A DNA stretch of 64,000 nucleotides, taken from Vulcanimicrobium winogradskyi (GTDB taxonomy: Bacteria > Vulcanimicrobiota > Vulcanimicrobiia > Vulcanimicrobiales > Vulcanimicrobiaceae). Below the pieces are notes generated by a model, which worked only from the letters and a program-made list of their open reading frames with translations, made no database searches and had not been told where the DNA came from. Positions 35,507-44,116 of the stretch are shown here, one piece after another; within the stretch, counting starts at the first letter, position 1, and every line of letters begins with the position of its first letter. The position numbers were made by a program, and so were the translations under genes. The stretch covers positions 310,001 through 374,000 of the forward strand of contig PLDA01000002.1 in assembly GCA_003134965.1 (NCBI GenBank), written 5' to 3'.

Positions 35507-35964
35507 GCCCGCTCCGCCGCCAGCGCGCGCACCGTCGCCTCGAGCTGCGCGTCGTAGCCTTCGCCGACGTACTTGGCGCGCAGGCGTCCGTGGCGGTCGA
35601 AGACGAGCTGCGTCGGCCAGGCGTCGACGCCGTACGCCTTCCAGACCTTGAAGTCGTCGTCGTAGACGACGGGCCAGGTGATATCCTGATCGCGCAGCGC
35701 CTGCACGACGTTCGCGTGGACGTGCTCCTGCGGCAGCTCCGGTGCGTGGACGCCGACGATCGCGAGATCGTGCGCGCCGAACGCCCCGCGCAGCTTGCGC
35801 AGTTCGGGAGTGACGTGCTTGCAGTTGATGCAGTCGAAGGTGAAGACGTCGACGATGGTGACCCGGCCCGCGGTCGGCGGCGGTCCGCCGGCGTTCGCCC
35901 ACGGCGTCGCCGAGAGGACCGGCGCCAGCGTCGTCGCGGCGGCGAGCAGAATCGCAGCGATCAC
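35503..35964 (-). CDS. Exported thioredoxin-like protein (TlpA/DipZ-type, CINC)
   Basis: 153 residues from GTG 35964, overlapping the Crp stop by 4 bases, with GGAGG close upstream inside the Crp gene. N-terminal hydrophobic signal (IAAILLAAATTLAPVLSAT). Redox motif TFDCINCKHVTPEL (CxxC = CINC) and typical thioredoxin segments VVQALRDQDITWPVVYDD and WPTQLVFDRHGRLRAKYVGE (cis-Pro as W-P-T). Likely a periplasmic thiol-disulfide protein acting with the cytochrome/molybdopterin pair in oxidative repair. Confidence 0.85.
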   Translation of the reverse strand: MIAAILLAAATTLAPVLSATPWANAGGPPPTAGRVTIVDVFTFDCINCKHVTPELRKLRGAFGAHDLAIVGVHAPELPQEHVHANVVQALRDQDITWPVVYDDDFKVWKAYGVDAWPTQLVFDRHGRLRAKYVGEGYDAQLEATVRALAAERA

Positions 35965-36704
35965 GAGAGGTCCTCCGGAGGAACGACGACGGCGCGCCCG
36001 TCTAGGCCCAGCCGGCCGGCATCGACGAGCTTGGCGATCTCGACGCTGACGGTCTCGCGCGTGCTGCCGACCAGCGAGGCGACGTCGGCGTGCGTTAGGC
36101 GGAGGTCGACGCGCGTTCCGCCCGCGGCAGCGACGCCGTGCTCGGCGGCGAGCTTGCGGTAGAGGTGGACGATGCGGTCGCCGACCCGCGCGTAGGCCAG
36201 ATCTTCCATCGTCGCGCGCGCGTCGTCGAGCCGGCCGCTGAGCAGCTTGGCGACGTTGAGCGCGAGCGCCGGATCGCGCGAGAGCAGCGCGAACAGGTCG
36301 TCGGCCTTGACGGTGCACAGCAGCGCGTCTTCCATCACGACGGCGACCGTCGTGCGCGGCCGGTCGTCGAAGAGCGTCTCCTCGCCGAAGAAATCTCCCG
36401 CGCCGAGGAGCGCGACCGTAACGTCCTTGCCGTCGGCGGTCTCGCGCGCGATCCGCACCGCGCCGCGCTTGACGACGTAGACGACGCGGGTCGTGTCGCC
36501 CTGGTCGAACACGCGCGTCCCGCGCGCCATCTCGCACATCGTGAAGAGGTGTTCGCTCGAGACGACCCCGGCTTCGGTCGCCTCGAGGAAGAGCCGGTTG
36601 CGGCGCAGGTACCAGACCTTGTTGGCATCGTCGCCGCCGCTCGGCGGCGGCTCAGGCGGGCGCATCGCCGCGAATCGCTCCAGGGCAACGCCCAGTCCGT
36701 CCAT
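35961..36704 (-). CDS. Crp/Fnr-family transcription regulator
   Basis: 247 residues; ATG 36704. Cyclic-nucleotide-binding-like domain (VFDQGDTTRVVYVVKRGAV, GDFFGEETLFDDRPRTT) and C-terminal winged helix DLRLTHADVASLVGSTRETVSVEIA (the typical 'LTH.dlA.llG.tRETVsr' helix-turn-helix). It is the first gene of the operon with thioredoxin-like, cytochrome b and molybdopterin oxidoreductase, each overlapping by 4 bases, so the regulator likely controls and is co-expressed with its own redox operon. No Cys cluster is present, so it is not an Fnr-type iron-sulfur sensor. Confidence 0.88.
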   Translation of the reverse strand: MDGLGVALERFAAMRPPEPPPSGGDDANKVWYLRRNRLFLEATEAGVVSSEHLFTMCEMARGTRVFDQGDTTRVVYVVKRGAVRIARETADGKDVTVALLGAGDFFGEETLFDDRPRTTVAVVMEDALLCTVKADDLFALLSRDPALALNVAKLLSGRLDDARATMEDLAYARVGDRIVHLYRKLAAEHGVAAAGGTRVDLRLTHADVASLVGSTRETVSVEIAKLVDAGRLGLDGRAVVVPPEDLS

Positions 36705-36748
36705 GCCGCGATGCTATCACGCGGTCCGCCCCGGCGGCGTAAGCGCCC

Positions 36749-39421
36749 TTACTTTCCGGCCGGCGCGACGACGATGCGAACGAAGTCCTTCGGACGGATC
36801 CACTTCGCCATCGCCGCCCGGACGGTCGCCGGCGTCGCCGCCAGCTGAGCGGCGGCCTCGATCCGGTCCTCGTCCAGCGGGCGGTCGGTCAAGGCGTACG
36901 AGAGCAGCTGACCGGCCAGGCCGTCATACGACTCCCGCGCGATCGGGATCTCCCCCAGGACCAGCGCTTTGGCGCGCGTGAGGCGGTCGACGGCCAGCGG
37001 TTTGCGCTGCAGCGAACTGAGATCGTCGACCACCAGTCGCGCCGCACGCGCGACGTTCTTCGGATCGGCCCCGTACGTCACCGAGAACGAACTGCGATTG
37101 CGTCCGGGCGAGAAGCTCGAACCGACGCTGTACACGTAGCCGTGCAGCTCGCGCAGGTCGTGGAACAGCAGCGAGGCGTAGAATCCCCCGCTGAGCACGG
37201 TGTTCGCGAGCTGCAGAACGGGATAGTCCGGGTCCTTGTAGGAGAGCGGCAGCGTCTCGCTCAGCGTCACCTGCGACTGGACGCGGCCGGTCGCGGGGAT
37301 CGTCACCGACGTCGCCTTGTTCGGCGGGACCGCGGGAGGGAAGACGTCGGGCCGCGGACCGTCGGCCTTCCACGCGCCGAACGATTTTTCGATCGCGGCG
37401 CGTGCGTGCTCCGGCGTGACGTTGCCGACGACGACGATAGTGGTGAGATCCGGCCGGTACGCCGAGGCGTAGAACGACTTCACGTCGTCGAGCATGACGG
37501 TGGCCGCGGTCTGCGGCGTGGCGCTGCGCCGCGACGGGTCGCCGGCCGGGTAGAGCGCATCTGCGAGGGCGCGCCCCGCTTTGTAGTCGGGACTCTTCAC
37601 GGTACCGGTCAGCGAACCGACCGTCTGCTGCTTGACGATGTCGAACGCCGGTTGCGGAAACGCCGGATGGAGCTCGTCGTCGGCGAGCAGCTCGACGCCG
37701 CGGTCGAAGTCCTTCGAAAGGGCGTCGAGCCCGAAGGTACGGCCCGCGCTGACGCTCGCCGCGATCTTGTCGAGCTCCGTCTGGAATGCGATTCGGTCGT
37801 ACGTCTGCGTGCCGTACTGGAACAGCCCGTCGACGATCGACGCGATGCCCTCCTTGCCGGCCGGTTCTTGGACGCCCGCATTGTTGAGGATCTCGCCGCG
37901 GACGAGCGCGGTCTGCGAGATCGTCGACGGCACGACGATCAGCTTGAGCCCGTTGGGCAGCGTCTGCACGGTCGGCTTCACCGTCGACTCGGGGACGTGC
38001 AGATTCGTCAGGATGTGCTGGGCGAACGCGGGCAGACCGGTGTGCTCGGTCGGGATGACCGTGTTGTCCTCGCCCTGCCGTCCGCCGAACGCCGATCCGG
38101 CCGCTTCTTTCGGCGTCGAGATCGCGACCGTCGCGGTATTCTGGACGTAGTACGTGCGCAGCACGCGGTTGACGTCGTCGACGGTTACGCCCTCGAGCCC
38201 GGCCAGCTCCTCGTCGGGCGTGCGGTGCTCGACCGCGAGCGTTTGGCTCCACGTGGTCGCGAGTCCGTTGATCGAGTTGCGCGCGAACTGCGCCTGCGCC
38301 ACCTCACGCTGCTTCGCGACCGCGACCAGCTCGGGCGGCAAGCCGCTCTTCTTGTAGGCCTCGATGACGGCTTTCACGTCGCTGACGGCCTGCTCGCCGG
38401 TCGTCGTTACCGGCACCGCGGAACCGACCAGGGTCATCCCCGCCTTCGGATACGTCACCGACTGCGCGAACGTGCCGAGCGCTTTGCCCGACGCCTGCAG
38501 TTCGTAAAGCGCGCCGCGCTGGCTGTTGAGGACGTCGTTGAGGATCTGCGAGGCGAAGAAGTCCTTGTCCTCATAGCCCGGCACGCGGTACGCCACGAAG
38601 CCCAGCGTGATCGGATCCGAGCTGTTGTCGTGCAGCGTCAGCGGCGTCGGCGGACGCAGGTGCACGGGACGCCGCACCGGCAGCTTCGCAGCCGGGATGT
38701 TGCCGAAGAGCGCCTTGACCTTCGCGATCGTCGCCTGCGGATCGACGTTGCCGGCGATCACGTAGATCGCGTTGTTGGGGTGGTACCAGCGGTCGTAGAA
38801 CGCCTTGAGGTCCTTGGCTTGGATGCGCTTGAAGCTCTCGACGGTGCCGAGCCCGAAGTCGGCGTACGGCGTTCCGGCGAAGACATGCTCGATCGACTTC
38901 GCGAACAGCCGGAAGGTCGCGCTCGAATTGTCCGCCGTCACCTCTTGCGTGATCGCGCCCCGTTCCTGATCCCACAGCTTCTGCGAGTCCAGCACGCCCG
39001 TCGCGCGCGACCGCTCGAGGTTGAGCGCGACGTCGAGATACTGCGAAGGCATCTCGAAGAAGTACTGCGTCATCTCGTTCTGCGTGTCGGCGTTGAACGT
39101 GCCGCCGGTGATCGCGGTCGTGTCGGCGAACTGCGAGGCCGTGAGCGTCTTGCTGCCGCGGAACAGCATGTGCTCCTGGGCGTGCGCGATCCCCGTGATC
39201 GCCTCTTCGTCGGACCCGGTGAGGTAGTTCATCCACGTCGAGACGACCGGCGCCAGCGTGTCGCGCAAGACGACGACCTGCAGCCCGTTCGGCAACGTAG
39301 CACGCGTCACGTCGACGGCGTGCGCGGCCGGACCGGGCGGCGCTTGCGCCCGCGTCGGAGCGACCGGGACGGCGAGAAAAGCCGCGGCGAGCGCGGCAGC
39401 AAGAAGACGGCGGGGACCCAT
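36749..39421 (-). CDS. M16-family zinc metallopeptidase, secreted
   Basis: 890 residues from ATG 39421; signal peptide LLAAALAAAFLAVPVAP. Two M16 domains: the N-terminal one has the inverted zinc motif HAQEH (residues 80-84, HxxEH) followed by YDRWYHPNNAIYVIAGNVD; the C-terminal one (from about 470) keeps the fold (NNAGVQEPAGKEGIASIV, YHPNN-like TIVVVGNVTPEHA) but has lost the HxxEH, as usual in the non-catalytic half. Pitrilysin-like enzymes degrade small peptides in the periplasm. Divergent from enoyl-CoA hydratase, with 52 bases between start codons. Confidence 0.92.
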   Translation of the reverse strand: MGPRRLLAAALAAAFLAVPVAPTRAQAPPGPAAHAVDVTRATLPNGLQVVVLRDTLAPVVSTWMNYLTGSDEEAITGIAHAQEHMLFRGSKTLTASQFADTTAITGGTFNADTQNEMTQYFFEMPSQYLDVALNLERSRATGVLDSQKLWDQERGAITQEVTADNSSATFRLFAKSIEHVFAGTPYADFGLGTVESFKRIQAKDLKAFYDRWYHPNNAIYVIAGNVDPQATIAKVKALFGNIPAAKLPVRRPVHLRPPTPLTLHDNSSDPITLGFVAYRVPGYEDKDFFASQILNDVLNSQRGALYELQASGKALGTFAQSVTYPKAGMTLVGSAVPVTTTGEQAVSDVKAVIEAYKKSGLPPELVAVAKQREVAQAQFARNSINGLATTWSQTLAVEHRTPDEELAGLEGVTVDDVNRVLRTYYVQNTATVAISTPKEAAGSAFGGRQGEDNTVIPTEHTGLPAFAQHILTNLHVPESTVKPTVQTLPNGLKLIVVPSTISQTALVRGEILNNAGVQEPAGKEGIASIVDGLFQYGTQTYDRIAFQTELDKIAASVSAGRTFGLDALSKDFDRGVELLADDELHPAFPQPAFDIVKQQTVGSLTGTVKSPDYKAGRALADALYPAGDPSRRSATPQTAATVMLDDVKSFYASAYRPDLTTIVVVGNVTPEHARAAIEKSFGAWKADGPRPDVFPPAVPPNKATSVTIPATGRVQSQVTLSETLPLSYKDPDYPVLQLANTVLSGGFYASLLFHDLRELHGYVYSVGSSFSPGRNRSSFSVTYGADPKNVARAARLVVDDLSSLQRKPLAVDRLTRAKALVLGEIPIARESYDGLAGQLLSYALTDRPLDEDRIEAAAQLAATPATVRAAMAKWIRPKDFVRIVVAPAGK

Positions 39422-39473
39422 GACCGCTGTTTCCGACGGGCCGGGGCCGACACCTCGGCGAACGAGCGAGCCC

Positions 39474-40259
39474 GTGCCCGACCCCGTCCTGCGCGTCGAA
39501 CGCGAGGGAGCGCGTGCCCGCGTCGTGCTGGCCCGCCCCGGCGTCCGCAACGCCTTCAACGCCGAACTGATCGCTCGGCTTCGCGACGCGTTCGTGGCGC
39601 TCGGCACCGATGCGTCGGTCCGCGTCGTCGTGCTGGAGGGCGAGGGGAAGACGTTTTGCGGCGGCGCCGACATCAACTGGATGCGCAGCGCGCTCGAGCT
39701 CGGCGAGGACGAGAACGTGCGCGACGCCGAGGCGATGTCGGACATGTTCCGTGCGATCGACCGTTGCCCGAAGCCGGTCATCGTCCGGGTCCAAGGCGCG
39801 GCGATCGCCGGCGGCGCCGGGCTCTGCGCGGTCGCCGACGCCGTGGTCGCCGAGGATACCGCGACGTTCGGCTTCACCGAGACGAAGCTCGGGATCATCC
39901 CGGCCGTCATCGCGCCGTTCGTCCTCGCCAAGATCGGCGTCTCGCACGCGCGCCGCTTCTTCCTGACCGGCGAGCGCTTCGATGCGCAGCGCGCGCAGGC
40001 GATCGGGCTGGTGCACGAGATGGTGCATGCGGACGCCCTCGACGGCACGGTCGATGCGATCGCCGACGAGTTCGACACGGCGGGTCCCGAGGCGATCGCG
40101 GCGGCGAAAGCGCTGATCGCCGCCGTCCGCGCGGCGTCGTACGAGGAGTCGCGCGCTATCACGGCGCTCTCGATCGCGCGCCGGCGCGTCACCGCCGAGG
40201 CGCAGGAAGGGCTGCGCGCCTTCCTCGAGCGGCGCAGCGCGAGCTGGGTCGTCCGATGA
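39474..40259 (+). CDS. Enoyl-CoA hydratase/isomerase (possible methylglutaconyl-CoA hydratase)
   Basis: 261 residues from GTG 39474 (GAGCGAG 6 bases upstream); the in-frame ATG at 39420 would overlap the divergent peptidase start. Crotonase motifs: GVRNAFNAELIARLRDAF, LEGEGKTFCGGADINWM (oxyanion-hole segment) and VQGAAIAGGAGLCAVADAV. Context with biotin carboxylase, HMG-CoA lyase and (elsewhere) MCC-beta suggests the 3-methylglutaconyl-CoA hydratase step of leucine degradation, though general enoyl-CoA hydration is possible. Stop overlaps the next ATG (ATGA). Confidence 0.85.
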   Translation: MPDPVLRVEREGARARVVLARPGVRNAFNAELIARLRDAFVALGTDASVRVVVLEGEGKTFCGGADINWMRSALELGEDENVRDAEAMSDMFRAIDRCPKPVIVRVQGAAIAGGAGLCAVADAVVAEDTATFGFTETKLGIIPAVIAPFVLAKIGVSHARRFFLTGERFDAQRAQAIGLVHEMVHADALDGTVDAIADEFDTAGPEAIAAAKALIAAVRAASYEESRAITALSIARRRVTAEAQEGLRAFLERRSASWVVR

Positions 40260-42142
40260 TCCGCCGGCTGCTGATCGCGAACCGCGGCGAGATCGCGATC
40301 CGCGTCGCGCGCGGCGCGCGCGAGTTCGGCATCTCGCCCGTCGGCGTGTACTCCGATGCCGACGAACACGCACTCTTCCGCGAGGCGATGGACGCATCGC
40401 TGCGCATCGGCCCAGGACCGGCGAGCGAGTCGTACCTCGACGGCGAGAAGATCGTCGCGGCGGCGAAGACGCTCGGCGCGGACGCGATCCATCCGGGCTA
40501 CGGGTTCCTGAGCGAACGGGCGGCATTCGCTCGGCTCGTCGTCGAAAGCGGGCTGATCTTCGTGGGGCCGACGCCCGACGCGATCGCCGCGATGGGCTCG
40601 AAGATCGACGCGAAGCAGCGGGTGCGCGCGTCCGGCGTCCCGGTCGTCCCGGGCTATGACGGCAACGATCAAAGCGATCGGTCGTTGCGCGCCGAGGCGC
40701 AGCGGATCGGCACGCCGCTGCTGATCAAAGCGAGCGCGGGCGGCGGCGGACGCGGGATGCGCGTCGTCGACGACCTCGCGCGCTTCGACGAAGCGCTCGC
40801 GAGCGCGCGGCGCGAAGCGAAGGGGGCGTTCGGCGACGACACGGTTCTGCTTGAACGGTACCTGCACCGGCCGCGGCACATCGAGTTCCAGATCCTCGCC
40901 GACACGCACGGGACGACGCTGCACCTCGGCGAGCGCGAGTGCTCGATCCAGCGCCGGCACCAGAAGGTGATCGAAGAAGCGCCGAGCGTCGCGCTCGATC
41001 CGGCGCTGCGCGCGCGCATGGGCGAGGCCGCGGTCGCTGCCGCACGCAGCGTCGGCTACACCAACGCCGGGACGGTCGAGTTCATGCTCGATGAAGACGG
41101 CGCGTTCTACTTCCTCGAGATGAACGCGCGCTTGCAGGTCGAGCATCCGGTCACCGAGCTCGTCTATGGCGTCGATCTCGTCCACGAGCAGTTGCGCGTC
41201 GCGAACGGCGAGCCGCTGCGGCTCGCGCAAGAGCAGCTCGTCCCGCGCGGCTGGGCGATTGAAGCTCGCTTCAACGCCGAGGATCCGGCGCACGACTTCC
41301 TGCCGCAGTCGGGGACGCTCGCCGCCTTCGACGTCCCGCGCGCGCCCGGCGTTCGCCTCGACTCGGGCTTCCGCGCCGGCGACGAGGTGCCGGTCTACTA
41401 CGACTCGATGCTGGCGAAGATCATCGTGTGGGGCGCCGACCGCGCCGCGGCGATCGCGCGGCTCGATGCGACGCTGCGCGAGACGAGGGTCGCGGGGATC
41501 GCGACGAACCTGCCGCTGCTGCGCGCGATCGTCGCCGACAACGCCTACCGTGCCGGCGACACGACGACGCGTTACCTCGACGAGCGGATGCCGCTCTTCC
41601 GGCTCGGCGAAGCGCACGCGGACGATGCGACAAAACGCCGGGTGGCGGCGGCGCTGCTCGCTCGGGACGGCACGTGGCGGCTGGCCGAGGTCGGAATCCC
41701 GGTCGCGTTCCGGCTCGACGGTGCGACGGTGCACGCGGCGGCGAGCGCCGACGGGAACCGCTACCGGCTGAGCGGCGACCTGAGCGGCACGGTCGAGCCG
41801 GATGCGCGCGACGCCACATACGACGCGGCCGGCGGCACGGTCCTCGTCGACGGCCGCACCGTTCGCTGGCTGCTGCCGGGGTCGCCCAGTGCGGACGCGG
41901 AACAATCGGCACACGCGACGGGCTCGGGCGTCGTGACCGCCCCGATGCCGGGGAAGATCGTCAGCGTGAACGTCGAGGCCGGAGCGTCGGTCGAGCAGCG
42001 CGCGCTGCTGGTCGTGCTCGAAGCGATGAAGATGGAGCACCGCATCGAAGCGCCGGTCGCCGGCACCGTCAAGGACGTGCGCGTGACGCCCGGCCAGCTC
42101 GTCACCGCCGGCGCGACGCTGGTGACGATCGGCCCCGCTTGA
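40256..42142 (+). CDS. Acyl-CoA carboxylase biotin carboxylase/BCCP subunit (MCC alpha-like)
   Basis: 628 residues. Biotin carboxylase N-terminus LLIANRGEIAIRVARGARE, ATP-grasp signature SAGGGGRGMRVVDDL, catalytic FYFLEMNARLQVEHPVTE, and a C-terminal biotinyl domain with GKIVSVNVEAGASV and LEAMKMEHRIEAPVAG; Lys592 in EAMKMEH should carry biotin. Length and domain order (BC - linker - BCCP) match MCC alpha. It provides the biotin carboxylase activity for the beta subunit at 25705-27315, consistent with the 13-kb-apart split noted there. Confidence 0.9.
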   Translation: MIRRLLIANRGEIAIRVARGAREFGISPVGVYSDADEHALFREAMDASLRIGPGPASESYLDGEKIVAAAKTLGADAIHPGYGFLSERAAFARLVVESGLIFVGPTPDAIAAMGSKIDAKQRVRASGVPVVPGYDGNDQSDRSLRAEAQRIGTPLLIKASAGGGGRGMRVVDDLARFDEALASARREAKGAFGDDTVLLERYLHRPRHIEFQILADTHGTTLHLGERECSIQRRHQKVIEEAPSVALDPALRARMGEAAVAAARSVGYTNAGTVEFMLDEDGAFYFLEMNARLQVEHPVTELVYGVDLVHEQLRVANGEPLRLAQEQLVPRGWAIEARFNAEDPAHDFLPQSGTLAAFDVPRAPGVRLDSGFRAGDEVPVYYDSMLAKIIVWGADRAAAIARLDATLRETRVAGIATNLPLLRAIVADNAYRAGDTTTRYLDERMPLFRLGEAHADDATKRRVAAALLARDGTWRLAEVGIPVAFRLDGATVHAAASADGNRYRLSGDLSGTVEPDARDATYDAAGGTVLVDGRTVRWLLPGSPSADAEQSAHATGSGVVTAPMPGKIVSVNVEAGASVEQRALLVVLEAMKMEHRIEAPVAGTVKDVRVTPGQLVTAGATLVTIGPA

Positions 42143-42162
42143 CCTCGCCAACGTAGCCCCAC

Positions 42163-42936
42163 ATGCGCGTGATATTGGTCCCGGGCTGGAACGAGCAGCC
42201 GAACCTGATGCGGACGTTCTCTGAAGGACGCAACGGCAAGGACGGCTTGGCCGCGTTCGGGTACGACTGCACGATTTTCCCCGAAGGGGACGAGCCGCTG
42301 CGGGAGCGGATCGACCGCTTCGCGACGTTTCTCGACCGGCTGCATGCGCGCGAGCCCGACGCCTTTCCGGTCGCGACGGTCGGCTACAGTGCCGGCGCGC
42401 TGATCAATCGCGGTTTTCTGCGCGCGTACCCGCACCGTGCGACCGAGATCGCGGCAACGGTGCAGATCGCCGGCCCGAACGCAGGGCTCATCACAAACTA
42501 TGCGGTCGGGACGATGCGCCTCGCGCGGATGCCGGTGCACGTACTGGCCGACATGGACGTCTCTGCGCCGTTCATGACCTGGCTCAACGGGGTCTCGGGA
42601 AACTGGGTGACCGACCCGGACAACCCGAAAAAGAAGCGCTGGAAGCTTGCGGGCGAACCGTGGGTGATGCCGGAGGGGCATCCGTTCCTGCACGTCATCG
42701 GCCGGATGCCGAAGTACGATCTCCAAAGCGACGGTGTGGTGATGATCGAGTCGGCGACGATGGACGGCGCGATGCCGGTCGTCAGCATCGATCAGGACGA
42801 AGCGAACCACCTCAACCTCGGCGCCGCATCGAATCTGTTCGCAACGATCTTCCGCGGCTTCCGGTCCGACGACGCGGTGTGGCCGCAGGTGGTCGAGCTG
42901 ATCGCCCGCTTTCTGCGAAAGGAACACCTTGCATGA
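42163..42936 (+). CDS. Alpha/beta-hydrolase-like protein
   Basis: 257 residues; ATG 42163. Starts MRVILVPGWNEQPNLM and has a nucleophile elbow GYSAG (VATVGYSAGALINRGFL) followed by QIAGPNAGL; catalytic Asp/His candidates lie in the C-terminal half (SIDQDEANHLNLG). Overlaps the HMG-CoA lyase start by 4 bases, so the two are translationally coupled. Probably an esterase, lipase or thioesterase; a role with the leucine pathway (e.g. CoA-ester hydrolysis) is only inferred from coupling. Confidence 0.65.
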   Translation: MRVILVPGWNEQPNLMRTFSEGRNGKDGLAAFGYDCTIFPEGDEPLRERIDRFATFLDRLHAREPDAFPVATVGYSAGALINRGFLRAYPHRATEIAATVQIAGPNAGLITNYAVGTMRLARMPVHVLADMDVSAPFMTWLNGVSGNWVTDPDNPKKKRWKLAGEPWVMPEGHPFLHVIGRMPKYDLQSDGVVMIESATMDGAMPVVSIDQDEANHLNLGAASNLFATIFRGFRSDDAVWPQVVELIARFLRKEHLA

Positions 42937-43883
42937 ACCACCCGCTCGATTCGGCGCCGAAGCGCGTGACGATTTGCGAGGTCGGCCCGCGCGACGGCCT
43001 GCAGAACGAGGCCGTCCCGATCTCGACCGAGGACAAAATCCGCTTCTGCGACCTGCTCTCCGATGCGGGCGTCCCGATCCTCGAAGCGACCTCGTTCGTC
43101 AGCCCGAAGCACGTCCCGCAGATGGCCGACGCCGGCGAAGTGTTCCGCCGCATCCGCAAGGACGCCGGCCGCACGTACTTGGTGCTGGTTCCGAACGAGC
43201 GCGGACTCGACCGCGCGATGGAAGCGGGGGTTCGCGCCATCGCCGTGTTCACCGCGGCGTCGGAGGCGTTCGCGAAGGCGAACATCCGCATGTCGATCGA
43301 CGAGTCGGTGGACACGTTCGCGAGCGTCGTCAAGCGTGCGAAGGCCGACGGGATGTGGGTGCGCGGCGCGCTCTCGACCGCGTTCGGCTGCCCCTTCCAG
43401 GGCGACGTGCCGGTCGCGGACGTCGTGCGCGTCTGCAAGCGGCTGCTCGACCTCGGCGTCGACGAGCTCAGCGTCGCCGACACGATCGGTGTGGGGACAC
43501 CGAACCAAGTGTTCGACATCGTCGACGCCCTGCGCGCGGTGGTCCCACCCGAGAAACTCGGCTTGCACTTCCACGACACGCGCGGCACAGCACTGGCGAA
43601 CACGCTGGCCGCGCTCGAATGCGGCGTGCGGATTTACGACACGTCGGCGGGCGGACTCGGGGGCTGCCCGTTCGCACCGGGCGCGACCGGCAACTGCGCG
43701 ACCGAAGACCTCGTCTACTTGCTGCACGGCATGGGGATCGAGACCGGGATCGATCTCGCCAAGCTGCGCACCGCCTCGCGCTTCATCGCGAGCAAACTCG
43801 GCCGACCCCTCGCATCCCGAGCCTACACCGCCCTCGAAGCCGCCGACAACCGAACGCAACGTCTTGCAGCGGCGGGCGCCTAA
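42933..43883 (+). CDS. mvaB: Hydroxymethylglutaryl-CoA lyase
   Basis: 316 residues from ATG 42933, which overlaps the previous stop. DRE-TIM metallolyase family: VTICEVGPRDGLQNEAVPI, then LGLHFHDTRGTALANTL, and the catalytic Cys segment SAGGLGGCPFAPGATGN. It splits HMG-CoA into acetoacetate and acetyl-CoA, the last step of leucine catabolism. With the carboxylase and hydratase upstream, this gives the terminal three reactions of the pathway at one locus, with the missing beta subunit at 25.7 kb. Confidence 0.9.
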   Translation: MNHPLDSAPKRVTICEVGPRDGLQNEAVPISTEDKIRFCDLLSDAGVPILEATSFVSPKHVPQMADAGEVFRRIRKDAGRTYLVLVPNERGLDRAMEAGVRAIAVFTAASEAFAKANIRMSIDESVDTFASVVKRAKADGMWVRGALSTAFGCPFQGDVPVADVVRVCKRLLDLGVDELSVADTIGVGTPNQVFDIVDALRAVVPPEKLGLHFHDTRGTALANTLAALECGVRIYDTSAGGLGGCPFAPGATGNCATEDLVYLLHGMGIETGIDLAKLRTASRFIASKLGRPLASRAYTALEAADNRTQRLAAAGA

Positions 43884-43906
43884 GCGGGCTTGGGAAGCGG
43901 GTATCA

Positions 43907-43991
43907 CGGCAATAGCTGCGATCGCCGGGCATTTCGGCGGTCCCGCCGGGACCCGCGCACCCGGCCGGCGCGGCTCCCGGCAGCATTGCCG
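43907..43991 (+). other. Structured intergenic element before the LuxR gene
   Basis: CGGCAATAGCTGC (43907-43919) pairs with GCAGCATTGCCG (43980-43991) apart from one bulge, and inside lies a perfect GGTCCC-GCC-GGGACC hairpin (43939-43953). The element follows HMG-CoA lyase by 23 bases and precedes the LuxR-type gene by about 125. It has no U-tract. It could be a leader RNA structure, an attenuator, a small RNA, or chance high-GC pairing. I do not recognise a known riboswitch. The rest of the 233-base gap shows nothing else clear. Confidence 0.4.
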
Positions 43992-44116
43992 ACACCCGGT
44001 AGTCGATGGCTCGATACGGACCCACGGCAAGGCGACGAACATCCCCAGCGAGCGATGCCGCACCCCGACAGTATGAACTGCGAAAAGCAGGGATGCTAGC
44101 AGTACGTTCGTCCTGA

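Noticed and set aside
39420..39473. Enoyl-CoA hydratase start at ATG 39420
   Set aside because: It would share the CATG with the divergent peptidase start, leaving no promoter, and the added residues are low-complexity. GTG 39474 has a better SD and family-typical length.
36749..42151. An 1800-codon minus-strand open frame covering the M16 gene and beyond, and a 1666-codon plus-strand frame over it
   Set aside because: High GC depletes stop codons in shadow frames. The M16 signal peptide at 39421 and the clear enoyl-CoA hydratase and carboxylase genes on the other strand explain both.
43907..43991. Known riboswitch (cobalamin, c-di-GMP, glycine)
   Set aside because: None of the conserved core sequences I know for these classes is seen; kept only as an unclassified structure.
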